NCBI GenBank assembly: GCA_905236675.1
Contig: CAJOND010000040.1
Span: forward strand, 1 to 64,000
DNA length: 64,000 nt
Reading direction: 5' to 3'
DNA from: Candidatus Rifleibacteriota bacterium
Lineage (GTDB): Bacteria; Muiribacteriota; Ozemobacteria; Ozemobacterales; Ozemobacteraceae
The position numbers and the translations under genes are program-made. The notes beneath the pieces were generated by a model, which made no database searches, was not told the DNA's origin, and saw only the letters and a program-made list of their open reading frames with translations. The stretch's first letter is position 1. The number at the start of each line of letters is the position of its first letter. Of this stretch, positions 27,307 to 36,314 are shown one piece after another.

Positions 27307-27780
27307 ATGTATAATATTTTTATTACTCCTTTAGAAATTATTATAGAGAATATTTTTTCCTTTTTTTATTATAATCTTCAATTAAGTATAGGTTGTACTA
27401 TATTTTATATGAGTTTCTTTATATCATTGCTTTGTTTGCCATTATATTGCAGAGCAGATAGAATATGTAAAGAAGAAGAAGCAAAATTATCTGAATTAGA
27501 ACCTTATATAAATAAGATAAAAAGAAATTTTAAAGGCGATGAAAAATTTTTTTTACTTAAGACTTTATATCGCCAACATGGTTATAATCCAATCGGTTCC
27601 TTAAGGAATACTTTTAGTTTATTAATGCAGATTCCTTTTTTTATAGCTGCATATCATTTTTTTTCAAATCTAGAATTGCTGAATAATCATTCTTTATGGC
27701 TGATAAAAGATTTATCTATGTTTGCTGAATATCAATGGTTTAAATATAAATGTTTTACCTTTTATAATGACTATAATTAA
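27307..27780 (+). CDS. YidC/Oxa1-like N-terminal half, split copy 2
   Basis: A 157-residue frame encoding TM1, loop and TM2 of the YidC-like domain (LLCLPLYCRADRICKEEEA, LYRQHGYNPI, LMQIPFFIAAYHFF). It is followed after DLSMFAEY by the same out-of-frame tail as copy 1 (QWFKYKCFTFYND) and a stop. The +1 frame is open from 27707. The TM1 groove arginine is again Ser. AAAGGA lies about 20 bases before the ATG, rather far. The gene follows copy 1 by 99 bases, so this is a tandem duplication. Confidence 0.75.
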   Translation: MYNIFITPLEIIIENIFSFFYYNLQLSIGCTIFYMSFFISLLCLPLYCRADRICKEEEAKLSELEPYINKIKRNFKGDEKFFLLKTLYRQHGYNPIGSLRNTFSLLMQIPFFIAAYHFFSNLELLNNHSLWLIKDLSMFAEYQWFKYKCFTFYNDYN

Positions 27781-30025
27781 TATTATTTCATGCGAGTTAT
27801 ATATTAATACAAAAGATTTTAAATCAAGAATCCAGCCATATGGCTTGGCTTTATTTTTTCTCGTTTTTTTATATGATTCTCCTTCTGCTTTGGTATTATA
27901 TTGGACTTTTAATAATTTATTCAGTTTACTTAAGAACAAATATCTGGACAGTAATCCGAAAAAATTTACCTGGATATTACTGATATTATCAATATTGGTT
28001 TTTTATATTGATGGTTTTATTAAACATTTATCTTTTAATTACTTAACATCTGTTGTAATTAGCATATTTTTCCCATACATTATTTTGTTTGTCATATTAA
28101 AATTTATTAAAGATAATTTCTTTAAAGAGAAAAAAATAATCTCATTGTCTAATAAATATATAATCATGATATTTTCTTTTTCTGCTTTAGGGCTACTGTT
28201 ATTACAGTCTTTTATAATACCATTAGGTTTGTTTAATAGCGATTTCCCTTTGTTTGCACTTGAATTAGATAGTGTTTCAAATATTAAAAATATACTAATA
28301 AAGAATTCTGCAACTTTATTTGGATTATATTTCATTTGGATATCGGTATCATTGTTTCTAGTAAAAAAAGAATATAAATCATGCTTTATAATTGGATTTT
28401 TATCGTTATTTGGATTTTCTTTACTTAATTATCTTTTCTTTTGTAATAAACTTGGAATATTAGATATTGATTTAGTTTTTCAAAGTTATTCACAGGTTGA
28501 AGAGACATTAGGAAATATTTTTTATCAAATTTTAAATGGTTTAGTGTTTGTAGTTATTGTTGTCATTACTTACAATGTATTCAAAAAATCATTAATCAAA
28601 CAAATGATATATGTTCTTGTAACAATAGTGTTATCTGAAATAATTGTTACTACAATGAATATATTGGAATTCAGACAAAACATAAACTTTTTTGAGAACT
28701 ATAATAATGCACTTAATCAATCAAAATTGGTTTATAAGTTTGACTTATCAAAAAAAGGTAAAAATGTAATAATAATATTCTTAGATCGTTTTGCGGGAGG
28801 CATTTTGCCTTTCATTTTTGATGAGAAACCAGAATTAAAAAACATTTATTCTGGATTTGTGTTTTATCCAAATACAGTATCTTTTTATGGGTCTACTGTT
28901 TTGGGGTATCCTCCTATTACTGGAGGTTATGAATATACTCCTTATGTTATGGATAAAGACAAAAGGTTGTTTCAAGAAAAATGGTTGGAATCCACCATGA
29001 TGCTGCCTACTCTCTTTAAAAACAATAATTATTGTTCGACAATAGTAGATCCTATTGATTATTTTGATTATAATATTCAGTTCTTTATCAAAAACAACAA
29101 CCAGAATAAATATAATCCTAATGATATAAAATATGTCAAAATGGTTGGTAATTATAATTCTTTATCGGCAAAAGGTAATCACGAAAACTATTTGCTGAGC
29201 TTTTTCAGTAAAAGATTATATATGTATACCTTTTTTAAGATTTCATCAAATTATTTAAAGAAAGTAATATATGAAGAAGGGAAATACATGTTGATTAGAA
29301 AAAATGATTTAGATAATGATTACCAGTCTGAAAAAACATTTTTCAATACATATTCAGCATTATCATTGCTAGAAAATAAGACTAATATTAATTCCGATTT
29401 GTCTAACACATTTACTTTAATAAACAATGAATTACCACATATTATGCACTTTTTACAATATCCCAACTATGAATATTCTGAAAAAATAACCGACACTGGA
29501 ATTGATACATTTAATGACGATAAAAGTTTCAAATCTTACCATACAGCAATGGCTTCTGTATTATTAGTAGGTAAATTCTTAGATTTTCTTAAAAGAAATG
29601 AAGTATATGATAATAGTCGAATTATCATTGTTTCTGATCACGGAAATCGATTTTTAAACATACCTGGTTATTCCAAGTTTCAAACAAGTAATATTACACC
29701 TTTCAACCCATTGTTAATGGTTAAAGATTTTAATCAGCATTCTGAAATAAAAAAAGATGAAACATTTATGACTAATGCGGATGTACCTTATATTGCTACA
29801 AACAATTTGATTGATAATGCGAAGAATCCTTTTACAGGAGAAAAAATATCTATTGCCGAAAAATCTAATGGTATAGATATATATATGGATTTTAATTTCT
29901 GGAATTCTTCTCAATTTAAATCAAGTAGAGTAATATTAGATAAAAATCCAAAAATTAAGCATGTTAAATCTGATATATTTAATGAATCTAATTGGAGTGA
30001 TGTAGAATATACAGAGAAAGATTGA
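27722..30025 (+). CDS. YidC-like C-terminal half fused to alkaline-phosphatase-superfamily domain, split copy 2
   Basis: A 767-codon frame that could start at TTG 27722 (MLNINGLNINVLPF) and is open from 27707. It has the same order as copy 1: rest of the YidC-like domain (ISCELYINTKDF, DSPSALVLYWTFNN), extra membrane helices, then a phosphatase-fold domain with NVIIIFLDRFAGG, YPNTVS, IIIVSDHGNR and MTNADVPYIATNNL. It is well diverged from copy 1 in protein sequence, yet both are intact over more than 750 codons, which implies selection after duplication. No ribosome site of its own is visible; expression probably depends on the upstream frame. Confidence 0.75.
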   Translation: MLNINGLNINVLPFIMTIINIISCELYINTKDFKSRIQPYGLALFFLVFLYDSPSALVLYWTFNNLFSLLKNKYLDSNPKKFTWILLILSILVFYIDGFIKHLSFNYLTSVVISIFFPYIILFVILKFIKDNFFKEKKIISLSNKYIIMIFSFSALGLLLLQSFIIPLGLFNSDFPLFALELDSVSNIKNILIKNSATLFGLYFIWISVSLFLVKKEYKSCFIIGFLSLFGFSLLNYLFFCNKLGILDIDLVFQSYSQVEETLGNIFYQILNGLVFVVIVVITYNVFKKSLIKQMIYVLVTIVLSEIIVTTMNILEFRQNINFFENYNNALNQSKLVYKFDLSKKGKNVIIIFLDRFAGGILPFIFDEKPELKNIYSGFVFYPNTVSFYGSTVLGYPPITGGYEYTPYVMDKDKRLFQEKWLESTMMLPTLFKNNNYCSTIVDPIDYFDYNIQFFIKNNNQNKYNPNDIKYVKMVGNYNSLSAKGNHENYLLSFFSKRLYMYTFFKISSNYLKKVIYEEGKYMLIRKNDLDNDYQSEKTFFNTYSALSLLENKTNINSDLSNTFTLINNELPHIMHFLQYPNYEYSEKITDTGIDTFNDDKSFKSYHTAMASVLLVGKFLDFLKRNEVYDNSRIIIVSDHGNRFLNIPGYSKFQTSNITPFNPLLMVKDFNQHSEIKKDETFMTNADVPYIATNNLIDNAKNPFTGEKISIAEKSNGIDIYMDFNFWNSSQFKSSRVILDKNPKIKHVKSDIFNESNWSDVEYTEKD

Positions 30026-30054
30026 ATAGAATTTTTACTAAAGGAGAGTAATTG

Positions 30055-31350
30055 ATGAAGACTGTATATACTTGTTTTTGCACTGATATTATTCATGAAG
30101 GTCATTTAAATATTATTAAACAAGCAAGTAAATATGGAAAAGTGATTATTGGAGCATTAAGTGATGAAGCATTAATTAGATATAATCGCTTTCCTACAGT
30201 TTCATTTGATGAAAGATTGAAACTTTATAAATCCTTAGAGCATGTTGAGGATGTTATTGTTCAAAAAGAAATAATGTACGACAACGTTTTGTCCGTTATA
30301 CGTCCTGACTATGTTGTTCATGGGAAGAACTGGTCTATAGGTCCTATGAAAGCTATTCGTAATAATGTTATAGAGTGGCTTAATAAAAATGGAGGCGAAT
30401 TAATTGAAATAGATTATACATATAGTGAGAATGCGCAAAAAATAGATAAAATATTAGTAGAAAAATTATCTATGCCTGAATATAGAAGGAAAAGATTAAG
30501 ACAATTATTAGAATTATGCCCAATAGTTAAGGTGTTAGAAGCTCATAGTGGGTTAACTGGACTAATTGCAGAAAAGACTGTTGTTGAACATGAAGGTAAA
30601 CTTGATCAGTTTGATGCAATGTGGATATCGAGTTTGTGTGATTCTACTGTTAGAGGGAAACCGGATATTGAACTTGTTGACATGTCTTCAAGGCTTAGAA
30701 CCATAGATGATATAATGGAAGTAACGACTAAACCCATTATTCTAGATGGTGATACGGGTGGAATGGCAGAACATTTTGTATATAATATAAGAACTTTAGA
30801 AAGAATGGGAGTTTCTGCTGTAATTATTGAAGATAAAACAGGATTAAAAAAGAATTCGTTATTTGGAAATGAAGTAAAACAGACTCAAGATAATATTGAA
30901 AATTTTTGTTTTAAGATAAAGGCTGGGAAAAAAGCTCAATTAACAGAAGATTTTATGATTATTGCAAGAATTGAATCTCTGATTCTTGAACATGGTATTA
31001 ACGATGCTTTGAAAAGAGCCTATGCTTATGTAGAAGCTGGAGCTGATGGTATAATGATTCATTCTAGAAAAGAAAAACCAGATGAGATATTTGAATTTTG
31101 TGATGATTTTAGAAAAAACAATAAGCATACGCCTATTGTCGTTGTGCCAACTTCCTTTAATTCAGTAAAAGAAGAAGAATTAGCTTCACATGGTATAAAT
31201 ATTGTAATATACGCAAATCAGCTAATTAGAAGTGCTTTCCCAGCAATGTTGGATACTGCAAAGAAAATACTGATTAATCATAGAACTAAAGATATAGAAG
31301 ATAAACTTTTGCCAATAAAAGATATCATATCTCTTATAGATGAATTATAA
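30055..31350 (+). CDS. pepM: Phosphoenolpyruvate mutase with N-terminal cytidylyltransferase-like domain
   Basis: A 431-residue bifunctional-looking protein. Residues 1 to about 135 are a cytidylyltransferase-like domain with HEGH (HxGH nucleotide-binding motif) and VSFDERLKLYKSLEHVEDV. About 140-425 is the PEP mutase barrel, which converts phosphoenolpyruvate to phosphonopyruvate and makes the C-P bond. The hallmark EDKxxxKxNS is present as EDKTGLKKNS near residue 259, with ILDGDTGG before it. I chose ATG 30055 because AAGGAG lies 8 bases upstream. This two-domain form is known in phosphonate clusters. With phosphonopyruvate decarboxylase at 36315 it is firm evidence for phosphonate synthesis. 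Confidence 0.95.
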   Translation: MKTVYTCFCTDIIHEGHLNIIKQASKYGKVIIGALSDEALIRYNRFPTVSFDERLKLYKSLEHVEDVIVQKEIMYDNVLSVIRPDYVVHGKNWSIGPMKAIRNNVIEWLNKNGGELIEIDYTYSENAQKIDKILVEKLSMPEYRRKRLRQLLELCPIVKVLEAHSGLTGLIAEKTVVEHEGKLDQFDAMWISSLCDSTVRGKPDIELVDMSSRLRTIDDIMEVTTKPIILDGDTGGMAEHFVYNIRTLERMGVSAVIIEDKTGLKKNSLFGNEVKQTQDNIENFCFKIKAGKKAQLTEDFMIIARIESLILEHGINDALKRAYAYVEAGADGIMIHSRKEKPDEIFEFCDDFRKNNKHTPIVVVPTSFNSVKEEELASHGINIVIYANQLIRSAFPAMLDTAKKILINHRTKDIEDKLLPIKDIISLIDEL

Positions 31351-31353
31351 ATT

Positions 31354-32085
31354 ATGCAATTACTTTTATTATCAGATATACATGGAAATGTATCAGCTCT
31401 AAAAAGTGTGTTGATGGATGTAAAAAAAAGATTTTCACCTGATTATGCTGTTATTCTTGGAGATAATATTGATTATGGTATGAGATCAAATCAGATATTA
31501 GATATTATTAGTAAATTAGAAACTCCTATAATAGCTAATTTATGGGGTAATCACGAGTATGCTATTATAAGAGAAGATTATGAGCATTTTTCTAGTAAAC
31601 GAGGAATAGAGTCAGCAAAATATACCAGACGACATCTAAGTGAAGAATCAAAAAAATACTTAAATTCTTTTAATGGTCAAAGTGGTTTTTTTTCTTTTAT
31701 TATAGAAAACAAGAATTATCTTGCTATACATGGTAGTTTAGATTCTCCTTTCTGGGGTAATATTTCGCCAGACAGCAATCTATCAAATATTGATTATAGT
31801 AAATATGATTATGTGATATCTGGTCACAACCATAAATCTCATTATTTCCCTATATTTTATAAGAACGATGATAGTGAATATCGAAATAAAAAGGTAACTT
31901 ATTTTATAAATCCTGGTTCGGTTGGACAGCCTAGGAATCATATTTGTAAAGCTCAGTATGCTGTATTTGATACTGATTCTGGTATTTCTTTCAATACTGT
32001 GGATTATGATATAAAATATGAACAAAGCTTATTTAATGAAGAAATAGATTCTTTTTATTCTTTGAGATTGAGTAAAGGTATATAA
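31354..32085 (+). CDS. Calcineurin-like metallophosphoesterase
   Basis: A 243-residue metallophosphoesterase of the YfcE/MJ0936-like group. All five metal-binding blocks are seen: LLSDIHGN, VILGDNIDYG, WGNHEYA, AIHGSLDS and SGHNHKSH. It has no signal peptide, so it acts in the cytoplasm. It starts 3 bases after pepM and is followed 3 bases later by the epimerase, so all are co-translated. In this locus it may hydrolyse a phosphorylated or CMP-linked intermediate; the substrate is not predictable. Confidence 0.9.
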   Translation: MQLLLLSDIHGNVSALKSVLMDVKKRFSPDYAVILGDNIDYGMRSNQILDIISKLETPIIANLWGNHEYAIIREDYEHFSSKRGIESAKYTRRHLSEESKKYLNSFNGQSGFFSFIIENKNYLAIHGSLDSPFWGNISPDSNLSNIDYSKYDYVISGHNHKSHYFPIFYKNDDSEYRNKKVTYFINPGSVGQPRNHICKAQYAVFDTDSGISFNTVDYDIKYEQSLFNEEIDSFYSLRLSKGI

Positions 32086-32088
32086 TTT

Positions 32089-33090
32089 ATGAAAAATATA
32101 TATGTTATTAGTGGTGTCACGGGAATGACCGGCAGCGAATTGGCAAGACAAATTATAAAAGCCGATAAAGGTGTTGTTATTGGTTTTGATAATTTTTTTT
32201 GTTCATCAACGGAAACAATCAAAGATATTTTAAACCATTCTAATTTTTTATTTTTTGAGTATGATTTAAATAATTCTGCTCAAATGTCAGAAATAGAGCA
32301 TTTGGTTCTTGATAAAAGAGATAAAGAAACTATAATTAATTACATTAATTGTGCTGCAGTTGTTCATACCGAGTATTTTTATCATATAAACACTACATAT
32401 GAGACTAACGTAGAGGGAATGAGAAAGTTTTTACAGCAAGCCATAAGAATTGGAGCAGATTCATTTATCAATTGTTCTAGTTCAGAAGTTTATTCCATGA
32501 AATCTTTTGATGACGATGGGGTAAAAGAATCTGATTATTTAATGCTGGCTAATGCTGAACATAGCCAAAGAACAAGTTATGCAATAGGTAAACTTTTAAC
32601 AGAATTTTTTATGAAGGATGCTGTTGATAAAAAGTTAATAAAAGGCTGTTCTATAAGATTTGCAAACGTTTATAGTAAAAACGAAAAATTATCAAAACAT
32701 ATATTGCCTCATATTGTTGAAAGTCTATTAAAAGATGGTTCAGTTAGATTATTAAATAATTCAAGAATAAATAAGAGAACTTTTTTACATAATATTGATA
32801 GCTGTAATGCTGTATTAAAACTGTTAGATTCTCCTGACGCGTTAGATGGAACTGTTTATAATGTGGCAACAGATGAAGAAATATCTATATTAGATCTAGT
32901 GGATTTAGTAGCTAAAAAGCTAAATATTAATAATCCAAAGATAATTTTTGATGGTTATAGAGCATCAGATCCTGAACGTAGAGTCTTAAATACAGATAAA
33001 ATCAGGCAAAGAACAGACTGGAAACCTAAGATTACTTTAAGTGAAGGAATTGATATGATCATAAATTATCATAGAGAAAATGTAAAATGA
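32089..33090 (+). CDS. NAD-dependent epimerase/dehydratase (extended SDR)
   Basis: A 333-residue extended short-chain dehydrogenase. The Rossmann loop TGMTGSELA lies at the N-terminus. The catalytic Ser region is NCSSSEVYS and the Tyr-Lys pair is in SYAIGKL. Such enzymes epimerise, dehydrate or reduce nucleotide-linked sugars. FLHNIDSCNAVLKLL and GTVYNVATDEEISILDLV are typical C-terminal elements. The stop overlaps the start of the next gene by 4 bases. It may make the sugar that carries or neighbours the phosphonate; the exact reaction is not determinable. Confidence 0.9.
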   Translation: MKNIYVISGVTGMTGSELARQIIKADKGVVIGFDNFFCSSTETIKDILNHSNFLFFEYDLNNSAQMSEIEHLVLDKRDKETIINYINCAAVVHTEYFYHINTTYETNVEGMRKFLQQAIRIGADSFINCSSSEVYSMKSFDDDGVKESDYLMLANAEHSQRTSYAIGKLLTEFFMKDAVDKKLIKGCSIRFANVYSKNEKLSKHILPHIVESLLKDGSVRLLNNSRINKRTFLHNIDSCNAVLKLLDSPDALDGTVYNVATDEEISILDLVDLVAKKLNINNPKIIFDGYRASDPERRVLNTDKIRQRTDWKPKITLSEGIDMIINYHRENVK

Positions 33091-33835
33091 AAATATTTTT
33101 AACAACTGTTGCTGGCTGTTCTACTAGGTTTACTCAATCTATTAATAAAAAAATACCAAAGTCTATATATTATAAAAATGTACCCCAATCTACTTTATTG
33201 TATAGAATGGTCAATACTGTTTCTAATTACGATAAAATAGTTATTGTGGGAGGTTATTGCTGTAATTTATTGGAAGAATACATTAACCAGGTATTCTCTT
33301 CAAAGATAAAAGATAAAATTTGTTTGGTATATAATGACAAATTTGATTTATATGGTTCTGGTTGGAGTTTATTTAAAGGATTAGTTTTGGTTTTGGATCA
33401 AAAATTGATGAAATATTGTTTGCCGAAGGTGATTTATATTTTAGTAAAAGCGAATTTAGTTTAGTTAAAAAGGAACAAAATAACGTAATTACCATTAATA
33501 ATCAGCCTATTGAAGCTAAAAAATCTGTTGCATTATATTTTGACAGTCTTAATCGACCACATTATATATATGATACTTCACATGGTTTATTGACAATAAA
33601 TGAACCTTTTTTAAGCATTTATAATTCGGCTCAAATCTGGAAATTTAAAGATGTTGATTTGGTAAAATCTATTTGTTTTGAATTAGGTCCTGAAAAGCAT
33701 AAAGGGACAAATTTAACGATAATCAATGAATATTTCAGGAGAGTTGCGAATAATCATGATAGCATCAAAGTAATACGCTTAAAAAAATGGGTAAATTGCA
33801 ATACTATCAATGATTTTGATGAATTGACATTTTAA
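33087..33835 (+). pseudogene. Split sugar/phosphonate nucleotidyltransferase (LicC/PntC-like)
   Basis: The first frame (33087-33464) starts as a nucleotidyltransferase: TTVAGCSTRF in place of the AAGxGTR loop, KKIPKSIYY, and KIVIVGGYC. The rest is in the -1 frame (to 33835), with DEILFAEGDLYFSKSEF (substrate/metal Asp block) and KWVNCNTINDFDEL (typical C-terminal end). Both frames are open in 33377-33464, and the likely site is the run of five A at 33400-33404. Joined, it is about 249 codons, normal for the family. Context suggests activation of a phosphonate or sugar as a CMP/CDP derivative. It could be a true mutation, slippage on the A run, or a sequencing indel. Its start overlaps the epimerase stop. 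Confidence 0.65.
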
Positions 33836-33844
33836 AGGAATATT

Positions 33845-35017
33845 ATGATAGAAGAAAAATTAAAAAAACTGAAAAGTATAATTAATAATAATGAAAAACT
33901 TGTAGTTTTGATACTTGGTTTAGGTAGTGTAGGGAATTATTTATTAAATTATTTATTAAGTTCTAACAATGATAAATGTAAGATAATTGTCGCCGGAAGA
34001 AATAGAGAAAAATTAGAGAGCGATGTAAATATTGCAATGGTATCGGCTCTAATAAGAAAACAAAAGAATACTTATGTGAAAATATACGATAATCTTGATT
34101 TGGAAAGCATTGATTCTATTTCGGAATGCTTAATTAAATGTAAGCCTGATATCATAATAAATACTAGCCGGGTATATTCTGGACTAAAATATGGTTCTAT
34201 TTCCTGGAACACAATTAGAGCATATGGCATTTGGGCTCCTTTAGCTATAAAATACATAAGAAATATTATGATAGCCTATAAAAGCATAGATTGTGATGCT
34301 TTGGTTATAAATACTTCATATTCAGATGCTACTATACCATGGTTAAAAAGTGCAGGATTAGCATATCCTGATTTTGGCAGTGGTAATCTTAACCATATTT
34401 TACCAAGAGTAAAAATAGCTTTAGCAAAATCTTTTGGAATAGATGATTTTTGGAATATTGAAGTTTCAATGGCTACTTCACATTTTCATGATGTGTTAAT
34501 TAGTAAAGAAGGGAAAACAAATGGCTTAGAGCAATTAATAATTGCTAAATATCATGATAGATTATTAAATTTTGATCAAACTTCGATATTTTCAGAATGT
34601 AAAATACCTATGCCTTCAGATTCTAAGAGAAATATGATGAATGCTTCAAGTAATTATGAGATTATTTGTAGCATTATTAAGGCACTTCAAGAAGAAACAG
34701 AGGAGGTTTTCCATTCTCCAGGGGCTTTCGGTGAAATAGGCGGATATCCTGTTCTTGTTGATGGGAAAAAGCTTTCTGCTAGAATTGACGAGAGAAATTT
34801 TAACTTGAAAGAAATGAAAGAAAAAAACCGTTTATCTATAGCATTTGACGGTATAAAAGATATTAAAAATGGTAATTTAGAGTTTACAGATGAACTCATA
34901 GAAAAAGTGCATAAATCTTTTAATGTATCTATACCAAAAATTGTAAATTATTCAGAAATAAATCAAATTGCTGAGTTTATTATTAATAATATAATAAAAC
35001 CTAACAAAACTGTTTAA
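33845..35017 (+). CDS. Rossmann-fold NAD(P)-binding protein, unknown enzyme
   Basis: A 390-residue protein I do not recognise closely. The N-terminus is a dinucleotide-binding fold, VVLILGLGSVGNYLLNYL, with GxGxxG, followed by IIVAGRNREKLE (Arg pattern fitting NADP). The layout resembles saccharopine-dehydrogenase-type or related reductases. No known catalytic triad can be assigned beyond about residue 130; GAFGEIGGYPVLVDGKKL and ASSNYEIICSI are distinct blocks. It lies between the split nucleotidyltransferase and the methyltransferase within the phosphonate cluster. It could reduce phosphonoacetaldehyde or a sugar intermediate; that is inference only. Confidence 0.6.
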   Translation: MIEEKLKKLKSIINNNEKLVVLILGLGSVGNYLLNYLLSSNNDKCKIIVAGRNREKLESDVNIAMVSALIRKQKNTYVKIYDNLDLESIDSISECLIKCKPDIIINTSRVYSGLKYGSISWNTIRAYGIWAPLAIKYIRNIMIAYKSIDCDALVINTSYSDATIPWLKSAGLAYPDFGSGNLNHILPRVKIALAKSFGIDDFWNIEVSMATSHFHDVLISKEGKTNGLEQLIIAKYHDRLLNFDQTSIFSECKIPMPSDSKRNMMNASSNYEIICSIIKALQEETEEVFHSPGAFGEIGGYPVLVDGKKLSARIDERNFNLKEMKEKNRLSIAFDGIKDIKNGNLEFTDELIEKVHKSFNVSIPKIVNYSEINQIAEFIINNIIKPNKTV

Positions 35018-35090
35018 AAAAGTAATCTGATAATTTATAATGCTTTATAAAAATACAAAATATATAGGAGTATGTTAGAAGAGAATAAAA

Positions 35091-36284
35091 ATGAAGATTG
35101 ATCAACAATTTAAATGCAGAATTTGTGGAAGTCAGAATTATTCATTAATTTTAAAAACAGAAACTCCGCTTGCTGCTGATGTTAGCGATGAAATTACACT
35201 AAACCAGAAACGCTTTCCTTTAGATGTTGTAGTTTGTGATAATTGTGGTCATGTTCAGCTGAAAGAAACCTTAGATGCTTCTTTTTATGGGGAATATCTT
35301 TACACTCCTTCGTATGCAAGCGGATTTATTGATTATATAGAATTGTTTGTAAACCGATTAAACGATAAAATACAGCTTAAAGATCGTAAAGTCATAGAAG
35401 TTGGAAGTAGCAATGGTTACTTATTAGATAAGTTGCAAAAAAGTGGTTGGACAGTACTTGGAGTGGAACCTTCGAAAACATTAAGTAAAATATCAAGAGA
35501 TAAAGGGGTTCCTACATACGATGGATTCTTTTCAAAAGATACTGTTGGTGAAATTAAAAAACTTATTGGTCAGCCAAATGTTTTGATTTTTAGGCATGTT
35601 ATGGAACATCTCGACAATCTTGAAGATATAGTTAAAGCAATTGAAGAGATTATTGGGGATGGACTAGTTTTGATTGAAGTTCCATATTTGAAACGAATTA
35701 TAGAAGAAAAACAGTTCTATGCTTTTTTCCATGAACATCTCTCTTATTATTCTGTTTCTGCTTTTAAAAATCTTTTACAAAAAGGGAATTTGTATATTCA
35801 CAAAATTTATGAGAACAATCTTGAGGGTGGGTCTATATTAATCAGTGTCAATAATGATAATAGATCATATCCTGATGATAACTTAAATAAATATCTGGAA
35901 GATGAAAAGAAAACATTAACTAAACAAAACATTATAAATTTTGCCAACTTAATAGAAAATAGTATTGCATCAATTAAGAATATTGTTAAAGTAGCGAAAG
36001 AACGTAAAGAAAAAATTGCTGCATGGGGTGCGGGACAAAGAGGCTGTACACTTATAAGTATGTGTGGCTTCAATTCTTCTGATATTAGCTATGTTATAGA
36101 TGTAAATAAAAATTATTGGAATAAATATGTTCCTGGAACAGACATAAAGATTGTACCTCCTGAATCTTATCGAAGTGAATTAGTTAATAAAATTCTAATT
36201 TTTGCTACTGGTTATGCTGATTCTATTATTAAAGAAAATTCTAGCTTTGTTGAAAATGGTGGTGAATTTATAAAAATAATTTGA
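35091..36284 (+). CDS. TylC3-like sugar C-methyltransferase family protein
   Basis: A 397-residue SAM-dependent methyltransferase of the three-part type. It has an N-terminal zinc module (CRICGSQ, CDNCGHVQL), a central SAM fold with VIEVGSSNGYLLDKL and FRHVMEHLDN, and a C-terminal Rossmann-like domain (IAAWGAGQRGCTLISMCG). This architecture is known from deoxysugar C-methyltransferases such as TylC3. HEHLSYYS matches the family's catalytic His-containing region. It suggests methylation of a nucleotide-sugar in this locus, though a phosphonate-linked substrate cannot be excluded. A 73-base gap separates it from the previous gene. Confidence 0.85.
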   Translation: MKIDQQFKCRICGSQNYSLILKTETPLAADVSDEITLNQKRFPLDVVVCDNCGHVQLKETLDASFYGEYLYTPSYASGFIDYIELFVNRLNDKIQLKDRKVIEVGSSNGYLLDKLQKSGWTVLGVEPSKTLSKISRDKGVPTYDGFFSKDTVGEIKKLIGQPNVLIFRHVMEHLDNLEDIVKAIEEIIGDGLVLIEVPYLKRIIEEKQFYAFFHEHLSYYSVSAFKNLLQKGNLYIHKIYENNLEGGSILISVNNDNRSYPDDNLNKYLEDEKKTLTKQNIINFANLIENSIASIKNIVKVAKERKEKIAAWGAGQRGCTLISMCGFNSSDISYVIDVNKNYWNKYVPGTDIKIVPPESYRSELVNKILIFATGYADSIIKENSSFVENGGEFIKII

Positions 36285-36314
36285 TTTTTATTAGTATATA
36301 ATAAGAAGTTACTT

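Noticed and set aside
24483..30025. Simple sequencing error as the cause of both YidC-phosphatase splits
   Set aside because: Two independent copies show the same break away from long homopolymers, so error is less likely than inheritance or conversion, though reads should still be checked.
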